From the NCBI GenBank assembly GCA_035605975.1, contig DATNGG010000104.1, forward strand, positions 43,323 through 107,322: DNA of 64,000 nucleotides. Direction: 5' to 3'. A program made the translations under genes and the position numbers. Positions 43,265-54,054 of the stretch are shown here, one piece after another (position 1 is the stretch's first letter; every line of letters starts with the position of its first letter). A model generated the notes under the pieces. It made no database searches. It was not told the origin of the DNA and saw nothing but the letters and a program-made list of their open reading frames with translations. This DNA comes from CAIKMD01 sp035605975. Lineage in GTDB: Bacteria > Pseudomonadota > Alphaproteobacteria > ATCC43930 > CGMCC-115725.

Positions 43265-43341
43265 TGGTCGGGCAGGCGAGATTCGAACTCGCGACCCTCA
43301 GCACCCCATGCTGATGCGCTACCAGGCTGCGCTACTGCCCG
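43265..43341 (-). tRNA. tRNA-Pro (anticodon GGG)
   Basis: 77 nt with encoded CCA. Acceptor CGGGCAG / CTGCCCG, discriminator A; D arm TAGCGCAGCCTGGTAGCGCA; anticodon stem-loop TCAGC-ATGGGGT-GCTGA; T arm GCGAGTTCGAATCTCGC. The position beside the MerR/ihfA genes is conserved in many alphaproteobacteria. Confidence 0.97.
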
Positions 43342-43411
43342 TCCGAAGAACGGAAACTATAGTGAGGCGGCGGCGGCGATGCAACGCCGCGGCCCGAAGG
43401 CTTAGCGTGCC

Positions 43412-43858
43412 TCAGCGCTGCGCCTTGTTGAGGAGGTCGCGCAGCGCGACGAGCTCGGCGCGAATCTCGAGGAGCGAGGCGCGCAGCTTGTCGTTCTTTG
43501 CGGGGCGCGGCAGCGTTGCCGGCGCGGCCGGGCGCGCCGCCTCCTCGCTCTTCAGCGCTCCCTCGCGCAGCAGCTTTTGCACGCCTTTGATGGTGTAGCC
43601 CTGATCGTAGAGGCATTGCCGGATGCGGCGCAGCAGCACGACGTCGTCCGGCCGGTAATAGCGCCGGCCGCCGGCACGCTTCAAAGGCTTCACCTGCGGA
43701 AATTTCGATTCCCAGAAGCGCAGCACATGCTGCGGCACTTCGAGCTCGTCCGCGACCTCGCTGATGGTGCGGAAGGCTTCCGCCGATTTGGATGCGCGCC
43801 GTGCGCTCGCGGCGGCGCGCGGCGCAGCGCCGAACAGATCCGGCATCCTGACGGTCAT
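43412..43858 (-). CDS. MerR-family transcriptional regulator downstream of ihfA
   Basis: 148 aa. N-terminal winged helix-turn-helix FRTISEVADELEVPQHVLRFWESKFPQV with KRAGGRRYYRPDDVVLLRRI, then a C-terminal helix for dimerisation (ASLLEIRAELVALRDLLNK). No metal-binding Cys pattern is visible. This MerR type regularly follows ihfA; its target is unknown. Overlaps ihfA by 4 bases. Confidence 0.9.
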   Translation of the reverse strand: MTVRMPDLFGAAPRAAASARRASKSAEAFRTISEVADELEVPQHVLRFWESKFPQVKPLKRAGGRRYYRPDDVVLLRRIRQCLYDQGYTIKGVQKLLREGALKSEEAARPAAPATLPRPAKNDKLRASLLEIRAELVALRDLLNKAQR

Positions 43859-44175
43859 GACGCGCTCGAATCCTGTTTGCTCAACATCGCGTTGATGTGA
43901 TCTTTCAGCACATGCGAGGCTCGGAACACGAGCACGCGGCGCGGATTGATCGGCACCTCCTTGCCGGTTTTGGGGTTGCGGCCGATGCGTCTGCCCTTCT
44001 TGCGCACCGCGAAGCTGCCGAAGGAGGAAATCTTGACCATCTCGCCGCGCGATAAAGCCTCGGTGATCTCGTTGAGCACGGTCTCTACGAGCTCCGCGGA
44101 TTCATTGCGCGACAGTCCGACCTCCTGATACACGGCCTCGCTGAGTTGCGCCCGAGTCACCGTTTGACCGGCCAT
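43855..44175 (-). CDS. ihfA: Integration host factor, alpha subunit
   Basis: 106 aa. TVTRAQLSEAVYQEVGLSRNES and the DNA-bending arm GRNPKTGKEVPINPRRVLVFRAS identify IhfA, which with IhfB bends DNA in recombination, replication and transcription. The gene sits downstream of fabH; the 93-base gap has an AT-rich part suited to its own promoter. Confidence 0.96.
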   Translation of the reverse strand: MAGQTVTRAQLSEAVYQEVGLSRNESAELVETVLNEITEALSRGEMVKISSFGSFAVRKKGRRIGRNPKTGKEVPINPRRVLVFRASHVLKDHINAMLSKQDSSAS

Positions 44176-44268
44176 CTACCGCCTCCCCCATTTAAGTAAA
44201 ACATTAGCCTGCGGCAGGAAGATTTGCAATTACAGTTGCTTGTGCGCGGTTCTTGAGGAGGGGGCCGG

Positions 44269-45243
44269 CTACCAGCGGACGAGCGCCGCGCCCCAGGTGA
44301 GACCGCCGCCCATCGCCTCCAGCAAAACCAGCTGGCCGGGGCGGATTCGCCCGTCTGCGGCCGCTTCGGCAAGCGCCAGCGGCACCGAAGCCGCCGAGGT
44401 ATTGGCGTGGCGGTCGATCGTCAGCACGACCTTCTCGGCCGGCAGGCCGAGCTTGCGCGCCATCGCATCGATGATCCGGCTATTGGCCTGATGCGGCACG
44501 AGCCAGTCCACGTCCCGCCCGCTGAGGCCGTTGGCGGCGAGTGCCTCGTCGACGACGCCCGCGAGATAGGCAACGGCGTGGCGAAACACCTCCCGCCCCT
44601 CCATGCGCAACAGGCCGGCGGTGCCCGTCCGCGACACGCCGCCATCGACATAGAGGAGATCGTATTGGCGGCCATCGGCATGAAGATGGGTCGAGAGCAC
44701 GCCGCGCTCGGCATTGCTGCCGTTGGAGGGCACGGCGCGCAGCACCACCGCGCCGGCGCCATCGCCGAAGAGGACGCAGGTACCGCGATCCTGCCAATCG
44801 AGAATGCGCGAGAAGGTCTCGGCGCCGATCACCAGGGCGGTGCGCGACTGGCCGGCGCGGATGAAATTGTCGGCGGTCGCCAGCGCATAGACGAAGCCGG
44901 TGCACACCGCCTGGACGTCGAAGGCGGCGCCGCCGGTGACGCCGAGCGCGGCTTGGACCTTCGCCGCCGTGGCGGGGAAGGTATTGTCCGGGGTCGAGGT
45001 GGCGAGGATGATGAGATCGACCTCCGTGGCGGCGATGCCGGCCGCATCGAGCGCGCGGCGCGCGGCCTTGATCGCGAGATCGGAGGTGTACTCGTCCGGC
45101 GCCGCGACGCGGCGCTCGCGGATGCCGGTGCGCTGCACGATCCATTCGTCGGTGGTATCGAGCGTCTTGGCGAGATCGGCGTTGGTGACGACGCGCTCCG
45201 GCAGGTATCCGCCACAGCCCAAGACCTGTGCGCGGAACCCCAT
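44269..45243 (-). CDS. fabH: 3-oxoacyl-ACP synthase III
   Basis: 324 aa. Cys114 in DVQAVCTGFVYAL, H251 in WLVPHQANSRI and N281 in RHANTSAAS form the FabH triad. It starts fatty acid synthesis by condensing acetyl-CoA with malonyl-ACP. ATG at 45243 lies 1 base after the plsX stop; an upstream frame extension is basic and unlike FabH. Confidence 0.96.
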   Translation of the reverse strand: MGFRAQVLGCGGYLPERVVTNADLAKTLDTTDEWIVQRTGIRERRVAAPDEYTSDLAIKAARRALDAAGIAATEVDLIILATSTPDNTFPATAAKVQAALGVTGGAAFDVQAVCTGFVYALATADNFIRAGQSRTALVIGAETFSRILDWQDRGTCVLFGDGAGAVVLRAVPSNGSNAERGVLSTHLHADGRQYDLLYVDGGVSRTGTAGLLRMEGREVFRHAVAYLAGVVDEALAANGLSGRDVDWLVPHQANSRIIDAMARKLGLPAEKVVLTIDRHANTSAASVPLALAEAAADGRIRPGQLVLLEAMGGGLTWGAALVRW

Positions 45244-45244
45244 C

Positions 45245-46300
45245 TCAGAGAGCCGCCGTCTGAGATTTCTCCGTCGTCTCCGCAATCGCGCTCATGCGCG
45301 CGATGTCGTCGCGAATTTTCTCGAGAAAGCCGTTGATGCACATATCGACGGCAACCCCGATCGCGCTGGCAAAGCCCTCTTCGTCGGTGCCGCCATGGCT
45401 TTTGACGGCGATGCCGTCGAGCCCGAGGAAGACCGCGCCGTTGTAGCGTCGAACATCGAGCCGATCGCGTAGCTTGCGGAGCGCCGGCTTGGCGAAGACA
45501 TAGCCGAGCTTGGCGGCGAGCGAGCTCGAAAAGGCCGAGCGAACGAACTCCATGAAGAGCTTTGCCGTGCCCTCCGCGGTCTTCAGCGCGACATTGCCGG
45601 TGAAGCCGTCGGTGACGATCACATCGGCGGCACCGGCGCCGATCTCGTCGCCCTCGACATAGCCGTGGAAGGCAATCGGCGATCCGGGCGCCTTCAGGCG
45701 CAGCGCCGCGCCGCGCACGGCGTCGTTCCCTTTCGAATCCTCCGAGCCGATATTGAGAAGCCCGACCGTCGGCCGCGCCAGGCCCAGCACGGTGCGGGCG
45801 AAGACCTCGCCCATCAGTGCGAACTGCACGAGATTCTCGGCATCGCATTCGACGTTGGCGCCGAGATCGAGCATGACGCTCTCGCCGCGCTTCGTCGGAA
45901 AGAAAGTCGCGATCGCCGGGCGATCGATTCCGGGCAGGGTCTTCAGGGCGAATTTCGCCATCGCCATCAGCGCGCCGGTGTTGCCTGCCGAGACGGCGCA
46001 AGAGGCCTCGCCCGATGCCACGGCGTCGAGCGCCAATCGCATCGACGAGTTGCGCCCGCTGCGGAGCGCGGTCGAGGGCTTGGCCTCGCCGGTGATGAAA
46101 TCGTCGGTGTGCCGAATCTCGCTGCGCTTGGCGAGGATCGGCAAGCGGTCGAGCAGCGGCCGGATGCGGTGCTCGACGCCGAACAACAGAAACTCGCTTT
46201 CAGGAAAGCGTTGCAGCGCGATCGCTGCGCCCTTCACGACCATGTCGGGGGCGCGGTCGCCCCCCATCGCATCGAGCGCGACGACGATTCTGTCGCTCAC
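45245..46300 (-). CDS. plsX: Phosphate acyltransferase
   Basis: 351 aa. VVALDAMGGDRAPDMVVKGA, SAVSAGNTGALMAMAKFALK, PTVGLLNIGSEDSKG and VTDGFTGNVALKTAEG are PlsX blocks. It forms acyl-phosphate from acyl-ACP for the first step of phospholipid synthesis. Operon order rpmF-plsX-fabH is common in bacteria. Confidence 0.96.
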   Translation of the reverse strand: MSDRIVVALDAMGGDRAPDMVVKGAAIALQRFPESEFLLFGVEHRIRPLLDRLPILAKRSEIRHTDDFITGEAKPSTALRSGRNSSMRLALDAVASGEASCAVSAGNTGALMAMAKFALKTLPGIDRPAIATFFPTKRGESVMLDLGANVECDAENLVQFALMGEVFARTVLGLARPTVGLLNIGSEDSKGNDAVRGAALRLKAPGSPIAFHGYVEGDEIGAGAADVIVTDGFTGNVALKTAEGTAKLFMEFVRSAFSSSLAAKLGYVFAKPALRKLRDRLDVRRYNGAVFLGLDGIAVKSHGGTDEEGFASAIGVAVDMCINGFLEKIRDDIARMSAIAETTEKSQTAAL

Positions 46301-46325
46301 GCTTCAGCGCCTCCCGCGCCGGCGG

Positions 46326-46514
46326 TCACGCGCTCTCGGCCGCGACCGGCGTTACCTCGCGGTCGCCGTAATGGCCGCAAGCCGCGCAGATGTGGTGCGG
46401 GCGCTTCATCTCGCCGCAATTGGAGCATTCGACGTAGCTCGACGGCAGCAAGGCGTGATGCGCGCGGCGCATGTTGCGGCGGGATTTCGATGTCTTCTTT
46501 TTCGGAACGGCCAT
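46326..46514 (-). CDS. rpmF: Ribosomal protein bL32
   Basis: 62 aa. MAVPKKKTSKSRRNMRRAHH, then two Cys pairs CSNCGE and CAACGHY that bind zinc (C+ form). Located between DUF177 and plsX. Zinc-binding L32 makes the neighbouring zinc-uptake-like cluster relevant to zinc economy, but no zinc-free paralogue is seen here. Confidence 0.97.
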   Translation of the reverse strand: MAVPKKKTSKSRRNMRRAHHALLPSSYVECSNCGEMKRPHHICAACGHYGDREVTPVAAESA

Positions 46515-46597
46515 GAAGAAAATCCTTAACGAGGCCCTGGAGCAAACGCAGGTAACTACCCAAAAACAGGCGCTCTGGCAACCGCGTTGCGGAAGCC

Positions 46598-47116
46598 TCA
46601 GGGCTTGTGTGCCGGGCGCAAGCCCGAGAGCACGGCAAAGGGCGAGTCGAGCCGCGGCTGCGGCGCCGCCTCCTCCGCCTGCGCCGGCGCGCCGGCGGCG
46701 CGCGGAAACGGATCGAGCGCCAGCGAGAGTTGCTGCGCCACCGCCTCGCCGATATCGACGATCATGCCGTCGAGCGGCTCGACCGTCTCGCTCTCGCCGT
46801 CGAGGAGCACCTCTTTCTGCGCGTCGAGCGCGCCGTAGAGCAGCGAGAAACGCTCTTCGATGCGCGCCGCGACCGGATCGAGGGTAACGACGCAAGCCTG
46901 CGTCAGCGCCGCCTCGAGCGTCGCGGAGAGGCGATAAAAGCCACCCGCCACCGGGGTCAGCGTCACCGTCGCCGCGAGCTGGTCGAGAGCCAGCAGGTCG
47001 AAGCGGCGCGCCAAGGCGGCCCGCTCCTCGGCCGTGGCGGCGATCCTATGGGTCGATCCGCCGGGGGCGAGTCGGGTCAGATCGACAGGCCTGCTGAATT
47101 CGACAGAATTTTTCAT
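46598..47116 (-). CDS. DUF177 (YceD-like) protein
   Basis: 172 aa. FSRPVDLTRLAPGGSTHRI at the start, LEAALTQACVVTLDPVAARIEERF (the Cys-containing core of YceD) and a low-complexity linker to PFAVLSGLRP. YceD homologues sit upstream of rpmF and have been connected to 23S rRNA accumulation in plants and bacteria. It follows the bc1-chaperone gene by 4 bases. Confidence 0.85.
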   Translation of the reverse strand: MKNSVEFSRPVDLTRLAPGGSTHRIAATAEERAALARRFDLLALDQLAATVTLTPVAGGFYRLSATLEAALTQACVVTLDPVAARIEERFSLLYGALDAQKEVLLDGESETVEPLDGMIVDIGEAVAQQLSLALDPFPRAAGAPAQAEEAAPQPRLDSPFAVLSGLRPAHKP

Positions 47117-47120
47117 AATC

Positions 47121-47654
47121 TTAGACTTCTGGAAGAAACTTCACCTTGCCTGATAGGAATTCCCCTGCCGGCTGGGTGGCGAGCGCGGCGGCGGTGCTAC
47201 GCATATAGCGGTCGATCGCCGCTACCGCCGTAGCCGGCGCGTCGACCGTGCCGTAGAGGTTGCGGCGCAGGGCCGCATCGAGCGTATCGTCCTGCGTGGC
47301 GAGACCCTGCTCATAGGCGACGATCCGGCCATAAAAGCCGGTGGCCATGGCTTTGACGCGGCGGCCGACGCCGAGATCCCCTGCCCCCATCTCGCGCAAG
47401 CTGCGATCGAGATCGGCGAACATCGTGTCGAACAATTCCTGCGCCAGATCGGCGGTCGCCGCGTGATCCGCCTTCAGCCGGTTGAGGACGAGGAAGGCGT
47501 GGAGGGCGATCAGCTCGAAGCGGCCATCGAGCGTGTCGGGCACCGCGCGGGCGAGAAAGAAAGCGGGGTTGCGCGACTGCGCGACGATCGCGCCATAAAG
47601 CGCGTGGGCGGCGGCGCGGTGCGTGTTGCGGCGGAAGAGAGAAGCGAGCGGCAT
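47121..47654 (-). CDS. Ubiquinol-cytochrome c chaperone (CBP3/UQCC1 family)
   Basis: 177 aa, helical. AHALYGAIVAQSRNPAFFLARAVPDTLDGRFELIALHAFLVLNRL is the family core; FDTMFADLDRSLREMGAGDLGVGRRVKAMATGFYGR follows. Homologues assist assembly of cytochrome bc1. The ATG at 47654 is directly before LASLFRRN. Divergent from bamE by 70 bases. Confidence 0.88.
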   Translation of the reverse strand: MPLASLFRRNTHRAAAHALYGAIVAQSRNPAFFLARAVPDTLDGRFELIALHAFLVLNRLKADHAATADLAQELFDTMFADLDRSLREMGAGDLGVGRRVKAMATGFYGRIVAYEQGLATQDDTLDAALRRNLYGTVDAPATAVAAIDRYMRSTAAALATQPAGEFLSGKVKFLPEV

Positions 47655-47724
47655 GATTTCCAAGGTTAGCGGATCGGCGGCGCTGCGACAGCGGAAAGAT
47701 TGACAGGCGCGGCCCGCGATTGGC

Positions 47725-48234
47725 ATGGTTGGCGCGATGCGCAAACCCCGATCGCTCGCGCCCTGGCGCACCTGCCGGCTTCTCGTCCTTGCCGCCACTC
47801 TCTCCTTGACCGCCTGCGGCCTCCCGATCGACGACCGGGGCAATCTGCCGAAGGCCAATCTCCTGTCGCAGATCAAGCCCGGCGTCACCGACAAGCAAAC
47901 CGTCACGCGTCTCATCGGCTCGCCCTCGGCGGTCGCGTCCTTCGACGACAAGACCTGGTACTACATCAGCCGCGAGACCAAGCAGGTGGCGTTCCTGAAG
48001 CCGGAGCTGCTCGACCAGCAAGTGGTGATCATCAAGTTCGACGACAAGGGCATTGTCAGCGAGGTCGACCATCGCGGCCTCAAAGACGCGCAGTCGATGA
48101 CGCCGAACCCCAAGGCGACGCCGGCACAAGGCCGCGAATTCACCTTCCTCGAGCAGCTGATCGGAAATTTCGGCAAGTTCAACAACACGCCCGCGGCAAC
48201 GCCGGGCGGGCCAAATCCCGGCGGGAGCCCCTGA
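47725..48234 (+). CDS. bamE: BamE/SmpA-like outer-membrane assembly lipoprotein
   Basis: 169 aa. Signal peptide with lipobox LTAC; the BamE fold is seen in LLSQIKPGVTDKQTVTRLIGSPSAVASFDDKTWYYIS, the G-P turn and tryptophan-tyrosine strand being typical. It belongs to the beta-barrel assembly machine. A second ATG lies 12 bases downstream (MRKPRSL). The C-terminus is Pro/Gly rich, usual in alphaproteobacterial OmlA. Confidence 0.88.
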   Translation: MVGAMRKPRSLAPWRTCRLLVLAATLSLTACGLPIDDRGNLPKANLLSQIKPGVTDKQTVTRLIGSPSAVASFDDKTWYYISRETKQVAFLKPELLDQQVVIIKFDDKGIVSEVDHRGLKDAQSMTPNPKATPAQGREFTFLEQLIGNFGKFNNTPAATPGGPNPGGSP

Positions 48235-48262
48235 GCTAAAAGGAGCTCCGCGCCGGTTTCGC

Positions 48263-50359
<2,097 letters not shown>

Positions 50360-50444
50360 TTCTCTTGATCCTTTACCCCAGAATCGGTCTTGCTTGAAAA
50401 GCGCGCGGACCATGCCAGAAGCAAGCCGCCGAGGCAACGCCGGA

Positions 50445-50474
50445 TTGTACCGTTCAACGCCGGCGGCTTATACT
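50445..50474 (+). promoter_or_regulatory. Candidate promoter of the HsaA-like gene
   Basis: TTGTAC (50445-50450) and TATACT (50469-50474), 18 bases apart; the -10 matches 5 of 6 consensus bases. The ribosome-binding GGAGA lies about 38 bases past the -10. Confidence 0.4.
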
Positions 50475-50524
50475 CATAGCGGCGAGATGTCGCGGTTTTT
50501 CAACGGCCTTTCGGAGATACACGG

Positions 50525-51685
50525 TTGCCCGGCATGAGTTCCGACCCGACCGAAATGCTCGCACGCGTGCGCGCCCTGCGTCCGGCAATCGCCGCTGCCG
50601 CGCTCGAAGGCGCGCAGGAACGCCGGGTTCCCCCCTCGATCGTCGGCGCGCTGCGCGACGCCGGCGTCTTCCGCACGCTGCAGCCCAAGCGCTGGGGCGG
50701 GCTCGAATTCCCGCCGACCGCGCTCTACGACATCGAGATGGCGGTCGCGGAAGGCGATATGTCGACCGCCTGGCTCGTCGGCGTGCTCGGCATCATTCCT
50801 TGGGCGGTGGCGCTGTTCGACGACCGCGCCGCCGAGGAGATTTGGGGACGCGACGACCGGACGCTGATCTGCTGCGCGCTGCGCCGCTCGGGGCAGGCCG
50901 TGCCGGTCGAGGGCGGCTTCCGCTTGAGCGGCCGCTGGCGCTATGCGAGCGGCTGCGCCCATGCGGGCTGGGCTCTCCTCGGCGGCGGCGCCGCCCCGCC
51001 GCCCGAAGGCGACTATCTGATGCTCGTGCCGCGGCGCGATTTCGAGATCGTCGATACATGGCACGTCGCGGGATTGAAGGCGACGGGAAGTCACGACGTC
51101 ATCGTGAAGGACGTCTTCATTCCCCAGCACCGCGCGCATCGCATGACCGAGATGTTCGATTGCCGCGGCCCGGGCCAGGCCCTCAACACCGCGCCGCTCT
51201 ATCGCATGCCCTTCGGCCTCGTCTTCGGCGGCGGCGTCGCCAATGCGGCGATCGGCGGTCTACAGGGCATGCTCGACTATCTGCTTGCCGATCTGCGCCG
51301 GCGCAGCGGCCCGACCCGGCCCGATCCCGATCTCGCGCTCGTCTGTGCCGAAGCCGCGACCGTGATCGACGAGGCGAAGGCGCTGGTCGCCCGCAATTTC
51401 GCGCGCCTCGCGGCTTACGCGCAGCGCGACGCCGTGCCGCCGATCGAGGAGCGGCTACAGGTCAAGTACCAGCTCTCGCTCAACACCGAGCGGTGCCGCC
51501 GCGCCGCCAACCGCCTGCTCGAGGCGAGCGGCGCATCGGGGCTGCATGACGATTATCCCTATGGCCGGATCGTTGCCGACATCACCGCGGCGCGCCAGCA
51601 CATCACCAACAACATCGCACTGCATGCGCGCGACTGGGGACAGGTGATGCTCGGCCATGAGCGGCGCCACGATTTCATGCTGTGA
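50525..51685 (+). CDS. HsaA-type flavin-dependent monooxygenase (acyl-CoA dehydrogenase fold)
   Basis: 386 aa. Acyl-CoA-dehydrogenase-like fold: PPSIVGALRDAGVFRTLQPKRWGG, DMSTAWLVGVLG, FRLSGRWRYASGCAHAGWAL, and the C-terminal domain of type 2 (LEASGASGLHDDYPYGRI). This branch includes HsaA and the oxygenase part of 4-hydroxyphenylacetate hydroxylase, which use reduced flavin from a separate reductase. Substrate unknown; no reductase gene is adjacent. GGAGA 7 bases upstream favours a TTG start at 50525 over the ATG at 50534. Divergent from hppA. Confidence 0.8.
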   Translation: MPGMSSDPTEMLARVRALRPAIAAAALEGAQERRVPPSIVGALRDAGVFRTLQPKRWGGLEFPPTALYDIEMAVAEGDMSTAWLVGVLGIIPWAVALFDDRAAEEIWGRDDRTLICCALRRSGQAVPVEGGFRLSGRWRYASGCAHAGWALLGGGAAPPPEGDYLMLVPRRDFEIVDTWHVAGLKATGSHDVIVKDVFIPQHRAHRMTEMFDCRGPGQALNTAPLYRMPFGLVFGGGVANAAIGGLQGMLDYLLADLRRRSGPTRPDPDLALVCAEAATVIDEAKALVARNFARLAAYAQRDAVPPIEERLQVKYQLSLNTERCRRAANRLLEASGASGLHDDYPYGRIVADITAARQHITNNIALHARDWGQVMLGHERRHDFML

Positions 51686-51718
51686 GCGGCGGGCGGCCCG
51701 CCTCCGCGGCACCGCGCG

Positions 51719-52186
51719 TCAGTTCCGGCGGGCGAAGAGCTGCTCGATCAGGACTTCCTGAACCGCATCCGGCCCAACGATCGCGGCGGCGGTGTGCAGC
51801 AGCCGCGCCTTGAGATAGATCTCGTCGAGCCGGCCATGCAGGGCGACGCGATCCTGAAAGAAGGCATAGAGATCGCGAAAGAAAGCATCGGCAAGCTGAT
51901 GGCGCTTGGCCTCGACATCCGCCTGATCCTCGCCGGGCTTCAGTTGGAGCATCAAGGTGATGCCGACTTGCTGCGTGATGCGGTCGCCCTTGATGACCGG
52001 AATGAAGATCGGATTGAAGCGCACATAGAGCGGCCCGGTTGGCACGGCAGCCGCGCCGGCTTTCGCGGCTTCTTCAGCCGCGCGCGCAGGCAAAGCTCCG
52101 AGCGCGACGGCGAGGAGCGCGGCCAGCCAGAATTTAGAAATGCGAGTAGCCGGCGATGTCGATCTGGATCGGCCGCTTCTTCGCAT
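51719..52186 (-). CDS. FliL-like hypothetical protein after thiL
   Basis: About 155 aa. Hydrophobic signal or anchor (FWLAALLAVALGALPARA), then PLYVRFNPIFIPVIKGDRI and VGITLMLQLKPGEDQADVEAKRHQLADAFFRDLYAFF, which look like the periplasmic FliL/stomatin-like fold. The gene is often found after thiL in alphaproteobacteria; no flagellar gene is near. Its start overlaps thiL by about 53 bases and is uncertain. Confidence 0.65.
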   Translation of the reverse strand: MRRSGRSRSTSPATRISKFWLAALLAVALGALPARAAEEAAKAGAAAVPTGPLYVRFNPIFIPVIKGDRITQQVGITLMLQLKPGEDQADVEAKRHQLADAFFRDLYAFFQDRVALHGRLDEIYLKARLLHTAAAIVGPDAVQEVLIEQLFARRN

Positions 52187-53117
52187 CGAGCACCCTGACG
52201 CCTTCTCCAGGTTCCATTTCGCCGATGCAGGCCACGGTCATGCCGACCTCGCGCGTCACATCTCCGATCCTATAGGCGGAGGATGGAGGAGAGGTAAAAA
52301 GCAGCTCGTAATCGTCGCCGCCGCCAAGCTGAAGTGCGCGAAAATTTTTCAGTGTTTTCGATAACTTACGGGCAGATTCCGAGCGCGTCACAGCGTCCGC
52401 GTAAATCCACGCCGCGGCGCCCGAGGCATCGCAGATATGCTTAAGATCGGCAATGAGACCGTCGGAGATGTCGATCATCGCCGTGGCGAGGCCGACCAGC
52501 TTTTGCCCGAGGGCCAGCCGCGGCTGCGGGATGCGGTAGCGATCGACGAGGAAATTACGGTCCTTCTTGGATGGGGCCTCGATCTCGCCCTTCAGAATGC
52601 CGAGGCCGAGCGCGGCATCGCCGATCGTTCCAGAAACGTAGATGACATCTCCCGGCCGTGCGCCGCTGCGCAGCACCGCCTTGCCCTTGGCGACGCGGCC
52701 GATTGCGGTCAGCGACAAGGTGGTCGGGCCGGGCGTCGCCGAGCTGTCGCCGCCCAGAAGCACGATGCCGAATTCCTTCTGATCGGCGGCCAAACCCGTG
52801 CTGAAGGCTTCGAGCCAGGCCTCGTTCCGCGCTTGCGGCAGCACCGTCGTCAGGAGATAGCCGAAGGGCTGCGCGCCTTTCGCCGCGAGATCGGAGAGGT
52901 TGACGCGCAGCAGCTTCCTTGCGACGAGGTCGGGCGGATCGTCCGGAAAATAATCGACGCCCTCGACGATGGTATCGGTCGTCAGCGCGTATTGTTCGCC
53001 CGCGGGCCCATCGATCAGCGCCACATCGTCGGCGAGGCCAAGAGCACCGGGCCCGGCGAGCGGACCGAAAAAGCGCGCAATGCGCTCGAACTCACCGAGG
53101 TGCGGGGCCGCTGCCAC
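52134..53117 (-). CDS. thiL: Thiamine-monophosphate kinase
   Basis: 327 aa. LADDVALIDGPAGEQYALTTDTIVEGVDYF (metal-binding DD and DT), LGGDSSATPG, MIDISDGLIADLKHIC and GGGDDYELLFT are ThiL motifs. It phosphorylates thiamine phosphate to the diphosphate. No ATG precedes the conserved N-terminus; a GTG at 53117 with GGAGG 5 bases upstream is the likely start, 26 bases inside the end of nusB. Confidence 0.93.
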   Translation of the reverse strand: MAAAPHLGEFERIARFFGPLAGPGALGLADDVALIDGPAGEQYALTTDTIVEGVDYFPDDPPDLVARKLLRVNLSDLAAKGAQPFGYLLTTVLPQARNEAWLEAFSTGLAADQKEFGIVLLGGDSSATPGPTTLSLTAIGRVAKGKAVLRSGARPGDVIYVSGTIGDAALGLGILKGEIEAPSKKDRNFLVDRYRIPQPRLALGQKLVGLATAMIDISDGLIADLKHICDASGAAAWIYADAVTRSESARKLSKTLKNFRALQLGGGDDYELLFTSPPSSAYRIGDVTREVGMTVACIGEMEPGEGVRVLDAKKRPIQIDIAGYSHF

Positions 53118-53613
53118 CCGCTCCTCCCCGCAGCCCCTCGGGCCGCAGCGTCCGGGCGAGCCGGTCGAGGACACCGTTGACGAGGCCCGGCTCTTTGCCG
53201 GCGAAGAAAGCGTGCGCGATGTCGAGATATTCGCTGATGGCGACGCGCGTCGGCACATCGGGGCGCGCCAGCAACTCGTAGGCGCCCGCGCGCAAGATCG
53301 CCCGGAGGATGATCTCGAGCCGCTCGAGCGGCCAATCCGGCGTCAGGACCGACGCGATGTGCTGATCGAGCTCGGCGCGCCGCGCGCAGGTCCCCTCGAC
53401 GAGAACGGCAAAGAGCGCCTCGTCGGCCGCACCGAAATTCTCGCCTTCGGCCTGCGTGCCGAGCCGATGCCTCAAGAACTCGCCGACGGTGTTGGCGGGC
53501 GAGGCGCCGGTGACCTCGATCTGGTAGAGCGCCTGAACCGCTGCCAGACGCGCGGCGGTGCGCCGGCGCCCCGGCTCTGTGCCCGTCTCTCTGATCTTGC
53601 CTGCCGGATTCAT
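53092..53613 (-). CDS. nusB: NusB transcription antitermination factor
   Basis: 173 aa. ARLAAVQALYQIEVTG near the N-terminus and DVPTRVAISEYLDIAHAFF near the C-terminus are NusB signatures. It acts in rRNA antitermination. Its ATG overlaps the ribH stop (ATGA), so the two are coupled, as is usual in this order. Confidence 0.93.
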   Translation of the reverse strand: MNPAGKIRETGTEPGRRRTAARLAAVQALYQIEVTGASPANTVGEFLRHRLGTQAEGENFGAADEALFAVLVEGTCARRAELDQHIASVLTPDWPLERLEIILRAILRAGAYELLARPDVPTRVAISEYLDIAHAFFAGKEPGLVNGVLDRLARTLRPEGLRGGAGGSGPAPR

Positions 53614-54053
53614 CCCGTCGCCAGGCCGAAACGGCGTTTCAGCTCCACCATTGCAAGGCACGCCCGCGCCGCCTCGCCGCCCTTGTCGCGCTTGTCGACC
53701 CGGGCGCGCGCCAGCGCTTGCTCCTCGTTCTCGACGGTAAGAATGCCGAAGCCGATCGCCAGATGGTGCTCGAGAGCGAGGCTTTGCAGCCCATGCGCGC
53801 TTTCCGTGCAGACATGCTCGTAATGCGAGGTCTCGCCGCGGATGACGCAGCCCAGCGCCACATAGCCGTCATAGGGGTTCTTCGCCGTCGCGGCGAAGCG
53901 GATCGCGGCCGGGATTTCGAACGCGCCGGGGACGGTCACGACCTCGTAGCGCGCCTGCGCCTCTTCGAGCGCTTTGGTCGCGCCTTTCAGGAGCTCGTCC
54001 GAGATATGCGCGTAATAGCGCGCTTCGACAATGAGAATGCGCGACACTGTCAC
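53610..54053 (-). CDS. ribH: 6,7-dimethyl-8-ribityllumazine synthase
   Basis: 147 aa. VPGAFEIPAAIRFAA, VALGCVIRGETSHYEHV (catalytic His in HYEHV) and LAIGFGILTVENEEQA identify RibH. It condenses the pyrimidine and butanone phosphate for riboflavin. It follows the ribB gene by 1 base. Confidence 0.95.
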   Translation of the reverse strand: MTVSRILIVEARYYAHISDELLKGATKALEEAQARYEVVTVPGAFEIPAAIRFAATAKNPYDGYVALGCVIRGETSHYEHVCTESAHGLQSLALEHHLAIGFGILTVENEEQALARARVDKRDKGGEAARACLAMVELKRRFGLATG

Positions 54054-54054
54054 C

